From positions 6,851-17,248 of the forward strand of contig JALVOR010000102.1 of assembly GCA_027026295.1 (NCBI GenBank): a stretch of DNA of 10,398 nt. The letters are read 5' to 3'. The notes under the pieces were generated by a model. That model ran no database searches. It saw only the letters and a program-made list of their open reading frames with translations, and was not told the DNA's origin. Shown piece by piece: positions 1 to 5,493 of this stretch. The DNA is from Anaerolineales bacterium (GTDB taxonomy: Bacteria > Chloroflexota > Anaerolineae > Anaerolineales > DRMV01). The translations under genes were made by a program, and so were the position numbers. Position 1 is the stretch's first letter, and each line of letters opens with the position of its first letter.

Positions 1-8
1 TGTATCGC

Positions 9-701
9 ATGTTTCCCATCAAAGACACCACCCGCTCGCGCTCGTTCCCGCTGATGAACTGGCTGCTCATTGCGCTCAACGTGCTGGTCTTTCTGCACGA
101 AACCAGCCTCTCGCCCCATGCCCTGCAGCGGTTCATTGGCATCTACGGCATGGTGCCGGCGCGGCTGTGGCTGCATCCGGTCAGGGCGTGGCCGACGATT
201 TTTACCAGCATGTTCATGCACGGCGGCTGGTTTCACCTGCTGAGCAACATGTGGGTACTCTTCATCTTCGGCGACAATGTGGAAGACCGCATGGGCTCAG
301 GCCGCTATTTGATTTTCTACCTGCTGAGCGGCGTGGCCGCGGCATTGGTGCAGGCAGCCGTATTGCCCACCAGCATGGTGCCCACAGTCGGCGCCAGCGG
401 CGCCATCGCGGGCGTGCTGGGCGCTTACATGCTCTTCTTCCCCCGCGGGCGGGTGCTCACCTTGGTGCCGATTTTCCTCTTCATCACCTTTTTGGAAATC
501 CCCGCGTGGATTTTCATCGGCATCTGGTTCTTCACCCAACTCTACTCCGGCTGGATGGCGCTGCTCCCCTACGGGGCGCACACCATGGGCGGCATCGCCT
601 GGTGGGCGCACATCGGCGGGTTCACCTTTGGCATTCTGGCCGCCAACCTTTTCGCTCAAAAACATCATCGGCTATACCCCGATGAATTCTACCCCTGGTA
701 A
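9..701 (+). CDS. Rhomboid-family intramembrane serine protease
   Basis: A 230-residue polytopic membrane protein. Rhomboids cleave transmembrane helices of substrate proteins inside the membrane with a Ser-His dyad. The motifs are all visible: HGGWFHLLSNM at 71-81 (conserved His and Asn80 in the second helix), GASGAIAG at 128-135 with nucleophile Ser130, and AHIGGF at 200-205 with catalytic His201. Hydrophobic stretches at roughly 15-30, 74-90, 98-118, 126-143, 149-176 and 197-215 fit the six-helix core with no extra domain. The N terminus (MFPIKDTTRSRSFP) is typical of the family, which supports ATG 9, although only 8 bases lie upstream and the frame stays open to the window edge. The gene ends 12 nt before the next protease gene and is probably co-transcribed with it. 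The physiological substrate cannot be read from sequence. Confidence 0.95.
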   Translation: MFPIKDTTRSRSFPLMNWLLIALNVLVFLHETSLSPHALQRFIGIYGMVPARLWLHPVRAWPTIFTSMFMHGGWFHLLSNMWVLFIFGDNVEDRMGSGRYLIFYLLSGVAAALVQAAVLPTSMVPTVGASGAIAGVLGAYMLFFPRGRVLTLVPIFLFITFLEIPAWIFIGIWFFTQLYSGWMALLPYGAHTMGGIAWWAHIGGFTFGILAANLFAQKHHRLYPDEFYPW

Positions 702-713
702 TGGAGGCAAACC

Positions 714-1565
714 ATGAGCGGCGATTTCTGGAATCTGTTCTGGCTGTTTCTGATGATTGCTTCGTTAGAGCCGTGGCTGCGGCAACGCATGTTGGAAAAC
801 GCCCGCGTGCGGATGATGCGTCAATTGGAAAAGAAGCGCGGCTCCCGCGTGATTGCCCTCATCCACCGGCAGGAAACTTTCTCCTTCCTCGGCTTCCCCA
901 TGGCACGTTACATTGACATTCAGGATTCCGAGCAGATTTTGCGCGCCATCAAACTGACCGACGACAGCGTGCCTATTGACCTGATTCTGCACACCCCCGG
1001 CGGGTTGGTGCTGGCCGCCGAGCAAATCGCTTACGCCCTCAAAAAGCACCCCGCCAAAGTTACGGTGTTCGTGCCCCACTACGCGATGTCGGGCGGCACG
1101 CTGATTTCCCTCGCTGCCGACGAAATCGTGATGGACGAGAACGCGGTGCTGGGACCCGTTGACCCGCAACTGGGGCAGTACGCGGCGGCTTCCATTTTGA
1201 AGGTGGTGGAGCAGAAAAGCACCGACCACGTGGATGACGAAACCCTGATTCTGGCCGACGTCGCCCGCAAGGCCATTCAGCAAGTCAAGCGCACCGTCGC
1301 CAGGATTCTGGAAGACAAAATGCCCGCCGACAAAGCCGAGGAACTCGCCGAAACCTTAGCCACCGGTCGCTGGACGCACGATTACCCCATCACGGTGGAA
1401 GAGGCGAAGGAACTCGGCCTGCCGGTTTCTACAGAGATGCCAGCCGAGGTTTACAAACTGATGAACCTTTACCCGCAAACCGCCCAGCGGCGGCCTTCGG
1501 TACAATACATCCCGCTGCCCTACGGGCCGGTAAAGCGCAACGGCGAGGGTGCGCCGAAGAAGTGA
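714..1565 (+). CDS. SDH/ClpP-class membrane-anchored serine protease
   Basis: A 283-residue protein of the SDH proteinase family (formerly DUF114), which has the Clp/crotonase fold and is related to SppA and the NfeD-type proteases. An N-terminal hydrophobic segment (about 5-19, WNLFWLFLMIASLEPW) should anchor it in the membrane. It is followed by a basic region (22-46) and the Clp-fold core: HTPGG at 93-97 (oxyanion-hole region), PHYAMSGGT at 121-129 with probable nucleophile Ser126, and GPVDPQLG at 147-154. The helical segment 170-215 is typical of the family. A GGAGG at 703-707 sits 6 nt before ATG 714. The name 'serine dehydrogenase proteinase' comes from early work on an archaeal enzyme, and the real substrates are unknown. 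Pairing with a rhomboid suggests a role in membrane-protein turnover, which is inference. Confidence 0.92.
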   Translation: MSGDFWNLFWLFLMIASLEPWLRQRMLENARVRMMRQLEKKRGSRVIALIHRQETFSFLGFPMARYIDIQDSEQILRAIKLTDDSVPIDLILHTPGGLVLAAEQIAYALKKHPAKVTVFVPHYAMSGGTLISLAADEIVMDENAVLGPVDPQLGQYAAASILKVVEQKSTDHVDDETLILADVARKAIQQVKRTVARILEDKMPADKAEELAETLATGRWTHDYPITVEEAKELGLPVSTEMPAEVYKLMNLYPQTAQRRPSVQYIPLPYGPVKRNGEGAPKK

Positions 1566-1569
1566 TGAA

Positions 1570-1607
1570 CCGCAGATTGCGCAGAAAAAAATCTGTGCCC
1601 ATCTGCG
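1570..1607. repeat. Palindromic CGCAGA/TCTGCG repeat in the SDH-macro spacer
   Basis: Two CGCAGA words 9 nt apart (1571-1576, 1580-1585), an A-rich loop, then the complementary words TCTGTG (1592-1597) and TCTGCG (1602-1607). The two halves form an imperfect inverted repeat that can fold as a hairpin starting five bases after the SDH stop. No T tract follows, so a classical intrinsic terminator is doubtful. Related words (TCTCTGCC, TTTCTTTGCG) continue to about 1630, right up to the macro-gene Shine-Dalgarno. Confidence 0.7.
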
Positions 1608-1631
1608 TAATCTCTGCCGTTTCTTTGCGTT

Positions 1632-1637
1632 GGAGGG
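1632..1637 (+). promoter_or_regulatory. Shine-Dalgarno fixing the macro-protein start
   Basis: GGAGGG lies 4 nt before ATG 1642. The reading frame is open back to 1549, but the upstream 31 codons run through the palindromic repeat and match nothing in the macro fold. This site decides the start at 1642. Confidence 0.8.
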
Positions 1638-1641
1638 AAAA

Positions 1642-2208
1642 ATGGAAACCCTGCGTGAGCGTGCCTTACCCAACGGCGGCGTGCTGCGCCTGCTGCAAGG
1701 CGACATCACCGCGCAGGCCGTGGACGCCATCGTGAATGCAGCCAACAGCCACCTTGCCCACGGCGGCGGGGTGGCTGCCGTCATTGCCCGCAAGGGCGGC
1801 AGCGTGGTGTGGGAGCAGTCCCGCCGGTGGGTGCAGGAACACGGCCCGGTGCCCCACGACAACCCTGCTTACACCGCCGGCGGCAATTTGCCCTGCCGCT
1901 ACGTCATCCACGCGGTGGGGCCGGTGTGGCACGGCGGGCACGACGACGAAGACGCCAAACTGCGCGCCGCGGTGCAGGGTTCGTTGCGCCGCGCCGAGGA
2001 ACTCGGCCTGACTTCCATCGCCTTCCCCGCCATCAGCACCGGCATTTACGGCTTCCCCAAACAGCGGGCGGCAGGCGTGTTCTACCGCGCCATCGCCGAC
2101 TATTTCGCCGAGCACCCCCAAAGCCCCCTGCGGGATGTCCGCCTCGTGCTTTACGACCATCCCACCTTAGAAGCCTTCCTCGCCGCGTGGGATGCCGAGG
2201 CGGCCTGA
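1642..2208 (+). CDS. Macro-domain protein, Af1521-like (ADP-ribose binding/hydrolysis)
   Basis: A stand-alone macro domain of 188 residues. Macro domains bind ADP-ribose, and many remove it from proteins or hydrolyse ADP-ribose derivatives such as O-acetyl-ADP-ribose and ADP-ribose-1''-phosphate. The diagnostic blocks are present: QGDIT at 19-23, IVNAAN at 30-35, HGGGVAAVIARKGG at 40-53, VIHAVGPVW at 88-96, AEELGLTSIAFPAISTGIYGFP at 118-139, and LVLYD at 168-172. The glycine loop reads GGGVA rather than the GGGVD of YmdB/MacroD enzymes, so the catalytic Asp of that subgroup is absent, as in archaeal Af1521. The family therefore fits Af1521 better than YmdB. ATG 1642 is chosen for its Shine-Dalgarno. 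The gene is 76 nt after the SDH protease, with a palindromic repeat between them. No ADP-ribosyltransferase partner is seen in the window. Confidence 0.9.
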   Translation: METLRERALPNGGVLRLLQGDITAQAVDAIVNAANSHLAHGGGVAAVIARKGGSVVWEQSRRWVQEHGPVPHDNPAYTAGGNLPCRYVIHAVGPVWHGGHDDEDAKLRAAVQGSLRRAEELGLTSIAFPAISTGIYGFPKQRAAGVFYRAIADYFAEHPQSPLRDVRLVLYDHPTLEAFLAAWDAEAA

Positions 2209-2260
2209 GCGCCGGGCCACGCAGCCCTGGGAAAATGGGGCGCGAATGCGCAAAGGGAAA

Positions 2261-2315
2261 ACCACAGAAAGCACAGAAACGGGGCGATTCTCGAAGCGTT
2301 ACTTCGTCAATGCGT
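2261..2315 (+). repeat. Composite intergenic repeat, copy A
   Basis: A 55-nt element that matches 3248-3302 at 46 of 55 positions. It begins with two CACAGA words 9 nt apart (2263, 2272) and contains a 19-nt core (2293-2311) identical in both copies. CGAAG/CTTCG (2292-2296 / 2302-2306) can pair as a small hairpin. Read on the minus strand, the core is the 8-mers GACGAAGT and AACGCTTC in tandem, the same unit type found upstream of mazG. Confidence 0.85.
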
Positions 2316-2346
2316 GAAAGACCGCCGTGCCGAACCGACCATCTTC

Positions 2347-2420
2347 CTTGCGCCCTTTGCTCTTCTTTGCGCCTTTTATCCCTCCTTGCGTCCTTTACGC
2401 CCCCTCCGCGCCTCTTTGCG
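2347..2420 (+). repeat. CTTTGCG-word array upstream of trmH
   Basis: Degenerate CTTTGCG units end at about 2352, 2361, 2371, 2390, 2399, 2410 and 2420, a spacing of 9-11 nt with one double step. Variants are CTTGCG, CTTTACG and CTCCGCG. The array is pyrimidine-rich, fills the region before the methyltransferase start and leaves no room for a standard Shine-Dalgarno. Confidence 0.7.
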
Positions 2421-2433
2421 TTCCCCCCAACCC

Positions 2434-3219
2434 ATGACCGACTTCATCCGTTCCCGCCGCAACCCGAAGATTCAGCACGCGCGCCGTTTGCAGCGCAGCG
2501 CCCGCGCGCGTCGCGAAGCGGGACAGTTCGTGGCCGAAGGCGTGCGCCTTGCCGAGGAAGCCCTGGCTGCAGGCTGGCGACCTGTGTGGGCGCTCCACGG
2601 CGAGCGGCTGACGTCGCGAGGGCAGGCCGTGGTGGCAGCCTGCCGCGAGCAGGGCGTGCCGGTGCTGGCCGCCAGCGACGAGGCACTGGCCGCCGCCAGC
2701 GCCACCGAAACGCCCCAGGGCGTGCTGCTGGTGCTGCCTCAACGCGCGCTGCCCTGGCCTGCCGCCGCCGATTTCCTGTTAGTGCTCGATGGCGTGCGCG
2801 ACCCGGGCAACCTGGGCACCATGCTGCGCACTGCGTGGGCGGCGGGCGTGCAGGGCGTGCTGCTTTCCCCCGACTGCACCGACCCGTTCAACCCCAAGGT
2901 GGTGCGGGCAGGCATGGGGGCGCATTTCCACCTGCCGCTGCGCCGCGCCCCGTGGGAAGCCCTGCTGCCCCTGCTGGAAGGCAAAGCCCGCTACTTGGCG
3001 GCGGGCGGCGAGGGCATCACCTACACCTCCGCCGATTTTCGCCAGCCCCTTGCGCTCATTGTGGGCGGCGAAGCCCACGGCGCCGGGGAAGCCGCGCGCC
3101 AGGCCACCACCCAGGCCGTGCACATCCCCATGCCCGGCGGGGCGGAATCCCTCAACGCCGCCGTGGCCGCGGCAGTGCTGATGTTCGAGGCGGTGCGGCA
3201 GCGGGGAAGTGGCGGGTAA
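2434..3219 (+). CDS. SpoU/TrmH-family RNA 2'-O-methyltransferase
   Basis: A 261-residue SPOUT methyltransferase that should transfer a methyl group from SAM to a ribose 2'-OH of rRNA or tRNA. The N-terminal RNA-recognition domain (about 1-105) has the usual opening (SRRNPKIQHARRL at 7-19, GQFVAEGVRL at 30-39). The C-terminal knotted SpoU domain shows all three motifs: DGVRDPGNLGTMLRTA at 119-134 (Asn126, Arg132), IVGGEAHG at 209-216 (Glu213), and IPMPGGAESLNAAVAAAV at 231-248 (Ser239, Asn241). Length and layout resemble 23S rRNA methyltransferases of the RlmB/TsnR group, but the modified nucleotide cannot be assigned. ATG 2434 is chosen because homologues begin here. It has no Shine-Dalgarno, and the upstream open frame to 2314 is repeat sequence. 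The gene is bracketed by direct copies of the 55-bp intergenic element. Confidence 0.92.
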   Translation: MTDFIRSRRNPKIQHARRLQRSARARREAGQFVAEGVRLAEEALAAGWRPVWALHGERLTSRGQAVVAACREQGVPVLAASDEALAAASATETPQGVLLVLPQRALPWPAAADFLLVLDGVRDPGNLGTMLRTAWAAGVQGVLLSPDCTDPFNPKVVRAGMGAHFHLPLRRAPWEALLPLLEGKARYLAAGGEGITYTSADFRQPLALIVGGEAHGAGEAARQATTQAVHIPMPGGAESLNAAVAAAVLMFEAVRQRGSGG

Positions 3220-3247
3220 AAGCGGGAAACACAGAGGGCACAGAAAC

Positions 3248-3302
3248 GCCACAGAAAACACAGAAACAAAGTGATTCGTGAAGCGTTACTTCGTCAATTC
3301 GT
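3248..3302 (+). repeat. Composite intergenic repeat, copy B
   Basis: Second copy of the 55-nt element (46/55 identical to 2261-2315), in the same orientation and 987 nt downstream. It is preceded by two further CACAGA words, so CACAGA starts at 3230, 3239, 3250 and 3259 (steps of 9, 11, 9). The identical 19-nt core is at 3280-3298. The GAAG/CTTC stem is kept, although the flanking C of copy A is T here. Confidence 0.85.
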
Positions 3303-3318
3303 AGGGCCTGCAGCAACA

Positions 3319-3375
3319 CTTTGCGCGCTTTGCTTCCTTGGTGCCCTCGGCGATAACTTCTTGGCGCCCTTGGCG
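3319..3375 (+). repeat. CTTTGCG/CTTGGCG array with 9-nt period
   Basis: Six units begin at 3319 (CTTTGCG), 3328 (CTTTGCT), 3337 (CTTGGTG), 3346 (CTCGGCG), 3360 and 3369 (both CTTGGCG). Steps are 9, 9, 9, 14 and 9 nt. This is the same word type as in 2347-2420, and again directly follows a copy of the 55-nt element. Confidence 0.75.
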
Positions 3376-3389
3376 ACTTAAAAGCCGCG

Positions 3390-3421
3390 CCCCTTGCAAC
3401 TTGCACCCTGCCCCTTGCAAC
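3390..3421 (+). repeat. CCCCTTGCAAC direct repeat
   Basis: An 11-nt word is repeated exactly at 3390-3400 and 3411-3421, with a diverged CTTGCACCCTG between them. It abuts the mazG stop codon (complement of 3423-3425). Confidence 0.7.
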
Positions 3422-3422
3422 C

Positions 3423-4880
3423 TTACTTTCCTTTCCGCTCCTCAGCCTTCGCCTGCTGCCACGCGGCTTCCATTTCGTCTAATGTCAGGGCTTCCACCGG
3501 CTTGCCCTGGGTGCGGGCAGCCCGCTCGATAACCGCAAAACGCTTGCGGAAGCGCGCGTTGGCTTCCCGCAGCGCTTGTTCGGCATCCACGCCCATCCAG
3601 CGCGCCAGGTTGACCAGCACAAACAGCACATCGCCAATTTCCGAGGCCTGCTCTTCGGAGGTCTGTGCCTGCCGCACTTCTTCCAGTTCCTCGGCGAGTT
3701 TGTCCCACACACCCTGAATGTCAGGCCAGTCGAAGCCCACCTTGACCACCTTTTTCTGCACTTCCTGCGCTTCCAGCAGCGCGGGCAGCCCTTTGGTGAT
3801 GCCGTCGAGCACGCTTTCGGGCGGCTGATGCCCCTTTTCCTGGGCTTTGATGGCCGCCCAGTTGCGCACCACATCCTCGGCGGTTTCCACACGCGCGTCG
3901 CCGAACACATGGGGGTGCCGCCGCACCATCTTGCGGTGGATGTGCTGCAATACCTCGGTCATGGTAAATTCGCCTTCTTCGGAGGCAATCTGGGCGTGGA
4001 GCAGAATTTGCAGCAGCACGTCGCCCAGTTCCTCTGCCAGGCCGTCCCAATTTTCCTCGTCGATGGTTTCCAGCACCTCGTAGGTTTCCTCGAGCAAATA
4101 CTTCCGTAGGGACTTGTGGGTCTGCTTGCGGTCCCAGGGGCAGCCATCGGGGGCGCGCAGGCGGGCAACCACTTCCTGGAAAGCCTCGAAAGAGGCATCG
4201 GAAGCCAGCGCGGGGATGTAAAGGCTGGTGAGCAGGCCAATCTCGGGGTCGCGGTCGATTTCGTAAAGGGGCATCCAGCGCACGGCTTCCTGCGGCGTGC
4301 CCGCGGCGTGCACCAAAGCCACCTCGTGGGTCTCGGGGTAAACCGCCATGAGGGTAAGTTTGGCTTCGGAAGCGATGGCGCGGTCGTAAAGTTGCGCCAC
4401 CAACGCCGGCGCCGAGGGCGGGAAGGGCGGCACGTGCAGGGCGGCAAGTTCCAGCGCATCGGCCAAAGCCGTGTGGGGGAAAGCATCGCGCCCCAACGCC
4501 CGAAAGGTAGGTTCCAGAAAACTCAGCCCCTCCACTACCCGCAGGGGAATGCCCTGCCCGCGGGCGCGGCGGGCGATTTCCCTGCCGGTGATTTCGGCCA
4601 CGAAGGGATGGCCGGGCACAGCATAAACCACGCCCTCGGGGCGGCTGCCGAGTTCCAGCACGCGCGCCACGATGCGCTCGTAAACCTCTTCAAAGGTCTC
4701 CGCCTGCTCGTAGAAGTCGTCGAAAGTGTGCACCACCAACCCCGCGGGAAAGCCCGCCACAGTGGGATGCTTGCCGGTGCGCAAATAGACCTCGCGGGCG
4801 GTGGAAAGTACCTCCCACGCCTCGCGGGTGAGTTGGTTGGGGTTGCCGGGGCCCAGCCCCAGCAGGGTAATGGATGGCAT
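3423..4880 (-). CDS. mazG: MazG NTP pyrophosphohydrolase with N-terminal tetrapyrrole-methylase domain (YabN type)
   Basis: A 485-residue fusion. Residues 1-225 resemble the tetrapyrrole (corrin/porphyrin) methylase fold: LLGLGPGNPNQLT at 6-18 and VVYAVPGHPFVAE at 84-96, the SAM-binding glycine motifs. Residues 235-485 are a double MazG, which hydrolyses NTPs to NMP and pyrophosphate as a house-cleaning enzyme. The first repeat has CPWDRKQTHKSL at 247-258, EETYEVLE at 264-271 and EELGDVLLQ at 283-291. The second has KVGFDW at 380-385, EELEEV at 397-402 and EIGDVLF at 414-420. The acidic residues of both EExxE/ExxD sets are intact, so metal binding looks possible. The methylase part has no proven methylation target in this fusion class. 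GGAG (4887-4890) lies 6 nt before the ATG. The gene is apparently on its own transcript, facing trmH. Confidence 0.95.
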   Translation of the reverse strand: MPSITLLGLGPGNPNQLTREAWEVLSTAREVYLRTGKHPTVAGFPAGLVVHTFDDFYEQAETFEEVYERIVARVLELGSRPEGVVYAVPGHPFVAEITGREIARRARGQGIPLRVVEGLSFLEPTFRALGRDAFPHTALADALELAALHVPPFPPSAPALVAQLYDRAIASEAKLTLMAVYPETHEVALVHAAGTPQEAVRWMPLYEIDRDPEIGLLTSLYIPALASDASFEAFQEVVARLRAPDGCPWDRKQTHKSLRKYLLEETYEVLETIDEENWDGLAEELGDVLLQILLHAQIASEEGEFTMTEVLQHIHRKMVRRHPHVFGDARVETAEDVVRNWAAIKAQEKGHQPPESVLDGITKGLPALLEAQEVQKKVVKVGFDWPDIQGVWDKLAEELEEVRQAQTSEEQASEIGDVLFVLVNLARWMGVDAEQALREANARFRKRFAVIERAARTQGKPVEALTLDEMEAAWQQAKAEERKGK

Positions 4881-4891
4881 GGTTATCTCCG

Positions 4892-4923
4892 GAAGCGTTG
4901 CTTCGTTACTTTGTTACTTCGTC
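4892..4923 (-). repeat. Four-unit 8-nt array next to the mazG ribosome-binding site
   Basis: On the minus strand this is exactly four 8-mers: GACGAAGT, AACAAAGT, AACGAAGC, AACGCTTC. Copies A and B of the 55-nt element have only the first and last units (GACGAAGT, AACGCTTC), so this looks like an expanded relative. The last two units form a GAAGC/GCTTC hairpin one base upstream of the mazG GGAG, where it could affect ribosome access. Confidence 0.75.
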
Positions 4924-4948
4924 GGCCCGGCGGGTAGGCAGCCAAACC

Positions 4949-4996
4949 GACGCCCCGACTATCTGACGATCCGACTACCTGACTATCCGACGATTA
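4949..4996 (-). repeat. Six-unit 8-nt tandem array (GACTATCC type)
   Basis: Six contiguous 8-mers, read on the + strand: GACGCCCC, GACTATCT, GACGATCC, GACTACCT, GACTATCC, GACGATTA. Every unit begins GAC, and the middle four follow GAC-T/G-A-T/C-C-C/T closely. Spacing is exactly 8 nt with no gaps. The array lies between the probable rpsI terminator and mazG, 25 nt from the other 8-nt array. Confidence 0.8.
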
Positions 4997-4998
4997 AC

Positions 4999-5038
4999 GC
5001 AACACGCCCCTGCCGCAACCAGCAGGGGAACGCGTTGC
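4999..5038 (-). terminator. Strong hairpin after rpsI, probable operon 3' end
   Basis: 4999-5013 pairs with 5022-5038 to give a 15-bp stem (GCAAC/GTTGC outer, CCCCTGC/GCAGGGG inner, one G-U pair and a 2-nt bulge) with an 8-nt loop. It starts 27 nt past the rpsI stop. No run of T follows on the minus strand, so it may work as an RNA 3'-end or processing hairpin, or with Rho, rather than as a classical intrinsic terminator. Confidence 0.55.
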
Positions 5039-5065
5039 ACACTCGTTTCACGCCGCAGCGTGGAA

Positions 5066-5461
5066 TTAGCGTTTGGTGTAGGTCGGGGCCTTGCGGGCAC
5101 GCTTGAGGCCGGGCTTCTTGCGCTCTTTGACGCGGGGATCGCGGGAGAGCAAGCCTTTCTTCTTCAGCGCGGGGCCAAAGTCCTCGTTGTATTTGCTAAA
5201 CGCGCGCGCCAGCCCAAGCAGCACAGCGCCAACCTGGCCAGTGACGCCGCCGCCCTTGACAACCACGGTCACATCATACTTTTCGCGCGGCTCACCCAGC
5301 ACGGTAAACGGCAGCAAAACATTGTCCAGGTCGCCAGTGCGGGGGAAATATTCCTCCACCGGTTTGCCGTTGACAATGAACTTGCCCGAACCATCCATCA
5401 CACGCACGCGTGCGCTGGCTTCCTTGCGGCGGCCAACACCTTCAAAATAACGAACAGCCAT
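5066..5461 (-). CDS. rpsI: 30S ribosomal protein uS9
   Basis: uS9 of 131 residues, a small-subunit head protein whose C-terminal tail reaches the P-site tRNA. Visible hallmarks are the N-terminal RYFEGVGRRKEASARVRV, the central GGGVTGQVGAVLLGLARA, and the basic C-terminal tail ending KKPGLKRARKAPTYTKR with the conserved terminal Lys-Arg. The frame extends three codons upstream to a TTG, but the ATG at 5461 has a perfect AAGGAGG at 5471-5477 with 9-nt spacing and gives the standard N terminus. It is the last gene of the ribosomal run and lies 32 nt after rplM, the usual uL13-uS9 pair. Confidence 0.97.
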   Translation of the reverse strand: MAVRYFEGVGRRKEASARVRVMDGSGKFIVNGKPVEEYFPRTGDLDNVLLPFTVLGEPREKYDVTVVVKGGGVTGQVGAVLLGLARAFSKYNEDFGPALKKKGLLSRDPRVKERKKPGLKRARKAPTYTKR

Positions 5462-5470
5462 AAAATCCAA

Positions 5471-5477
5471 CCTCCTT
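5471..5477 (-). promoter_or_regulatory. Shine-Dalgarno fixing the rpsI start
   Basis: AAGGAGG, a full match to the anti-Shine-Dalgarno, sits 9 nt before ATG 5461 and directly against the alternative upstream TTG (5468-5470), which therefore cannot use it. It is the strongest ribosome-binding site in the window. Confidence 0.85.
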
Positions 5478-5493
5478 CGTCTCCCTGCGCCGT

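Larger units (their letters stand above)
2209..2433. other. Macro-trmH spacer built of repeat words
   Basis: This 225-nt spacer has no convincing gene. It holds, in order, a CACAGA pair, a hairpin-forming GAAGCGTTACTTCG core, and an array of CTTTGCG-like words reaching the start of the methyltransferase gene. No sigma-70-like promoter or T-tract terminator is obvious. The frame of the downstream gene stays open back to 2314, but those codons simply translate the repeat array. Confidence 0.75.
3220..3422. other. Convergent trmH/mazG spacer
   Basis: The 203 nt between two genes that end facing each other hold four kinds of repeat word: CACAGA, the GAAGCGTTACTTCG core, CTTTGCG/CTTGGCG and CCCCTTGCAAC. 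I see no clear T-tract terminator in either direction and no gene. If the repeats fold in RNA they could act as the transcript 3' ends, but that is inference. Confidence 0.7.

Noticed and set aside
1809..3281. A + strand open frame of 490 codons overlapping the macro and methyltransferase genes in another frame.
   Set aside because: Its translation is Arg/Pro/Ala-rich shadow sequence and crosses the repeat-filled spacer. Both genes beneath have clear family motifs.
2261..3302. Insertion sequence or composite transposon around the methyltransferase gene.
   Set aside because: No transposase, no inverted terminal repeats and no short target duplication are visible. Only direct repeats are seen.
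1570..3421. CRISPR array.
   Set aside because: Units are 6-11 nt, degenerate and without spacers of constant length. No cas gene is present.
4881..5065. A sigma-70 promoter for mazG.
   Set aside because: No -35/-10 pair with acceptable spacing and match was found. TTAATC and GATAGT-like words are too weak to call.
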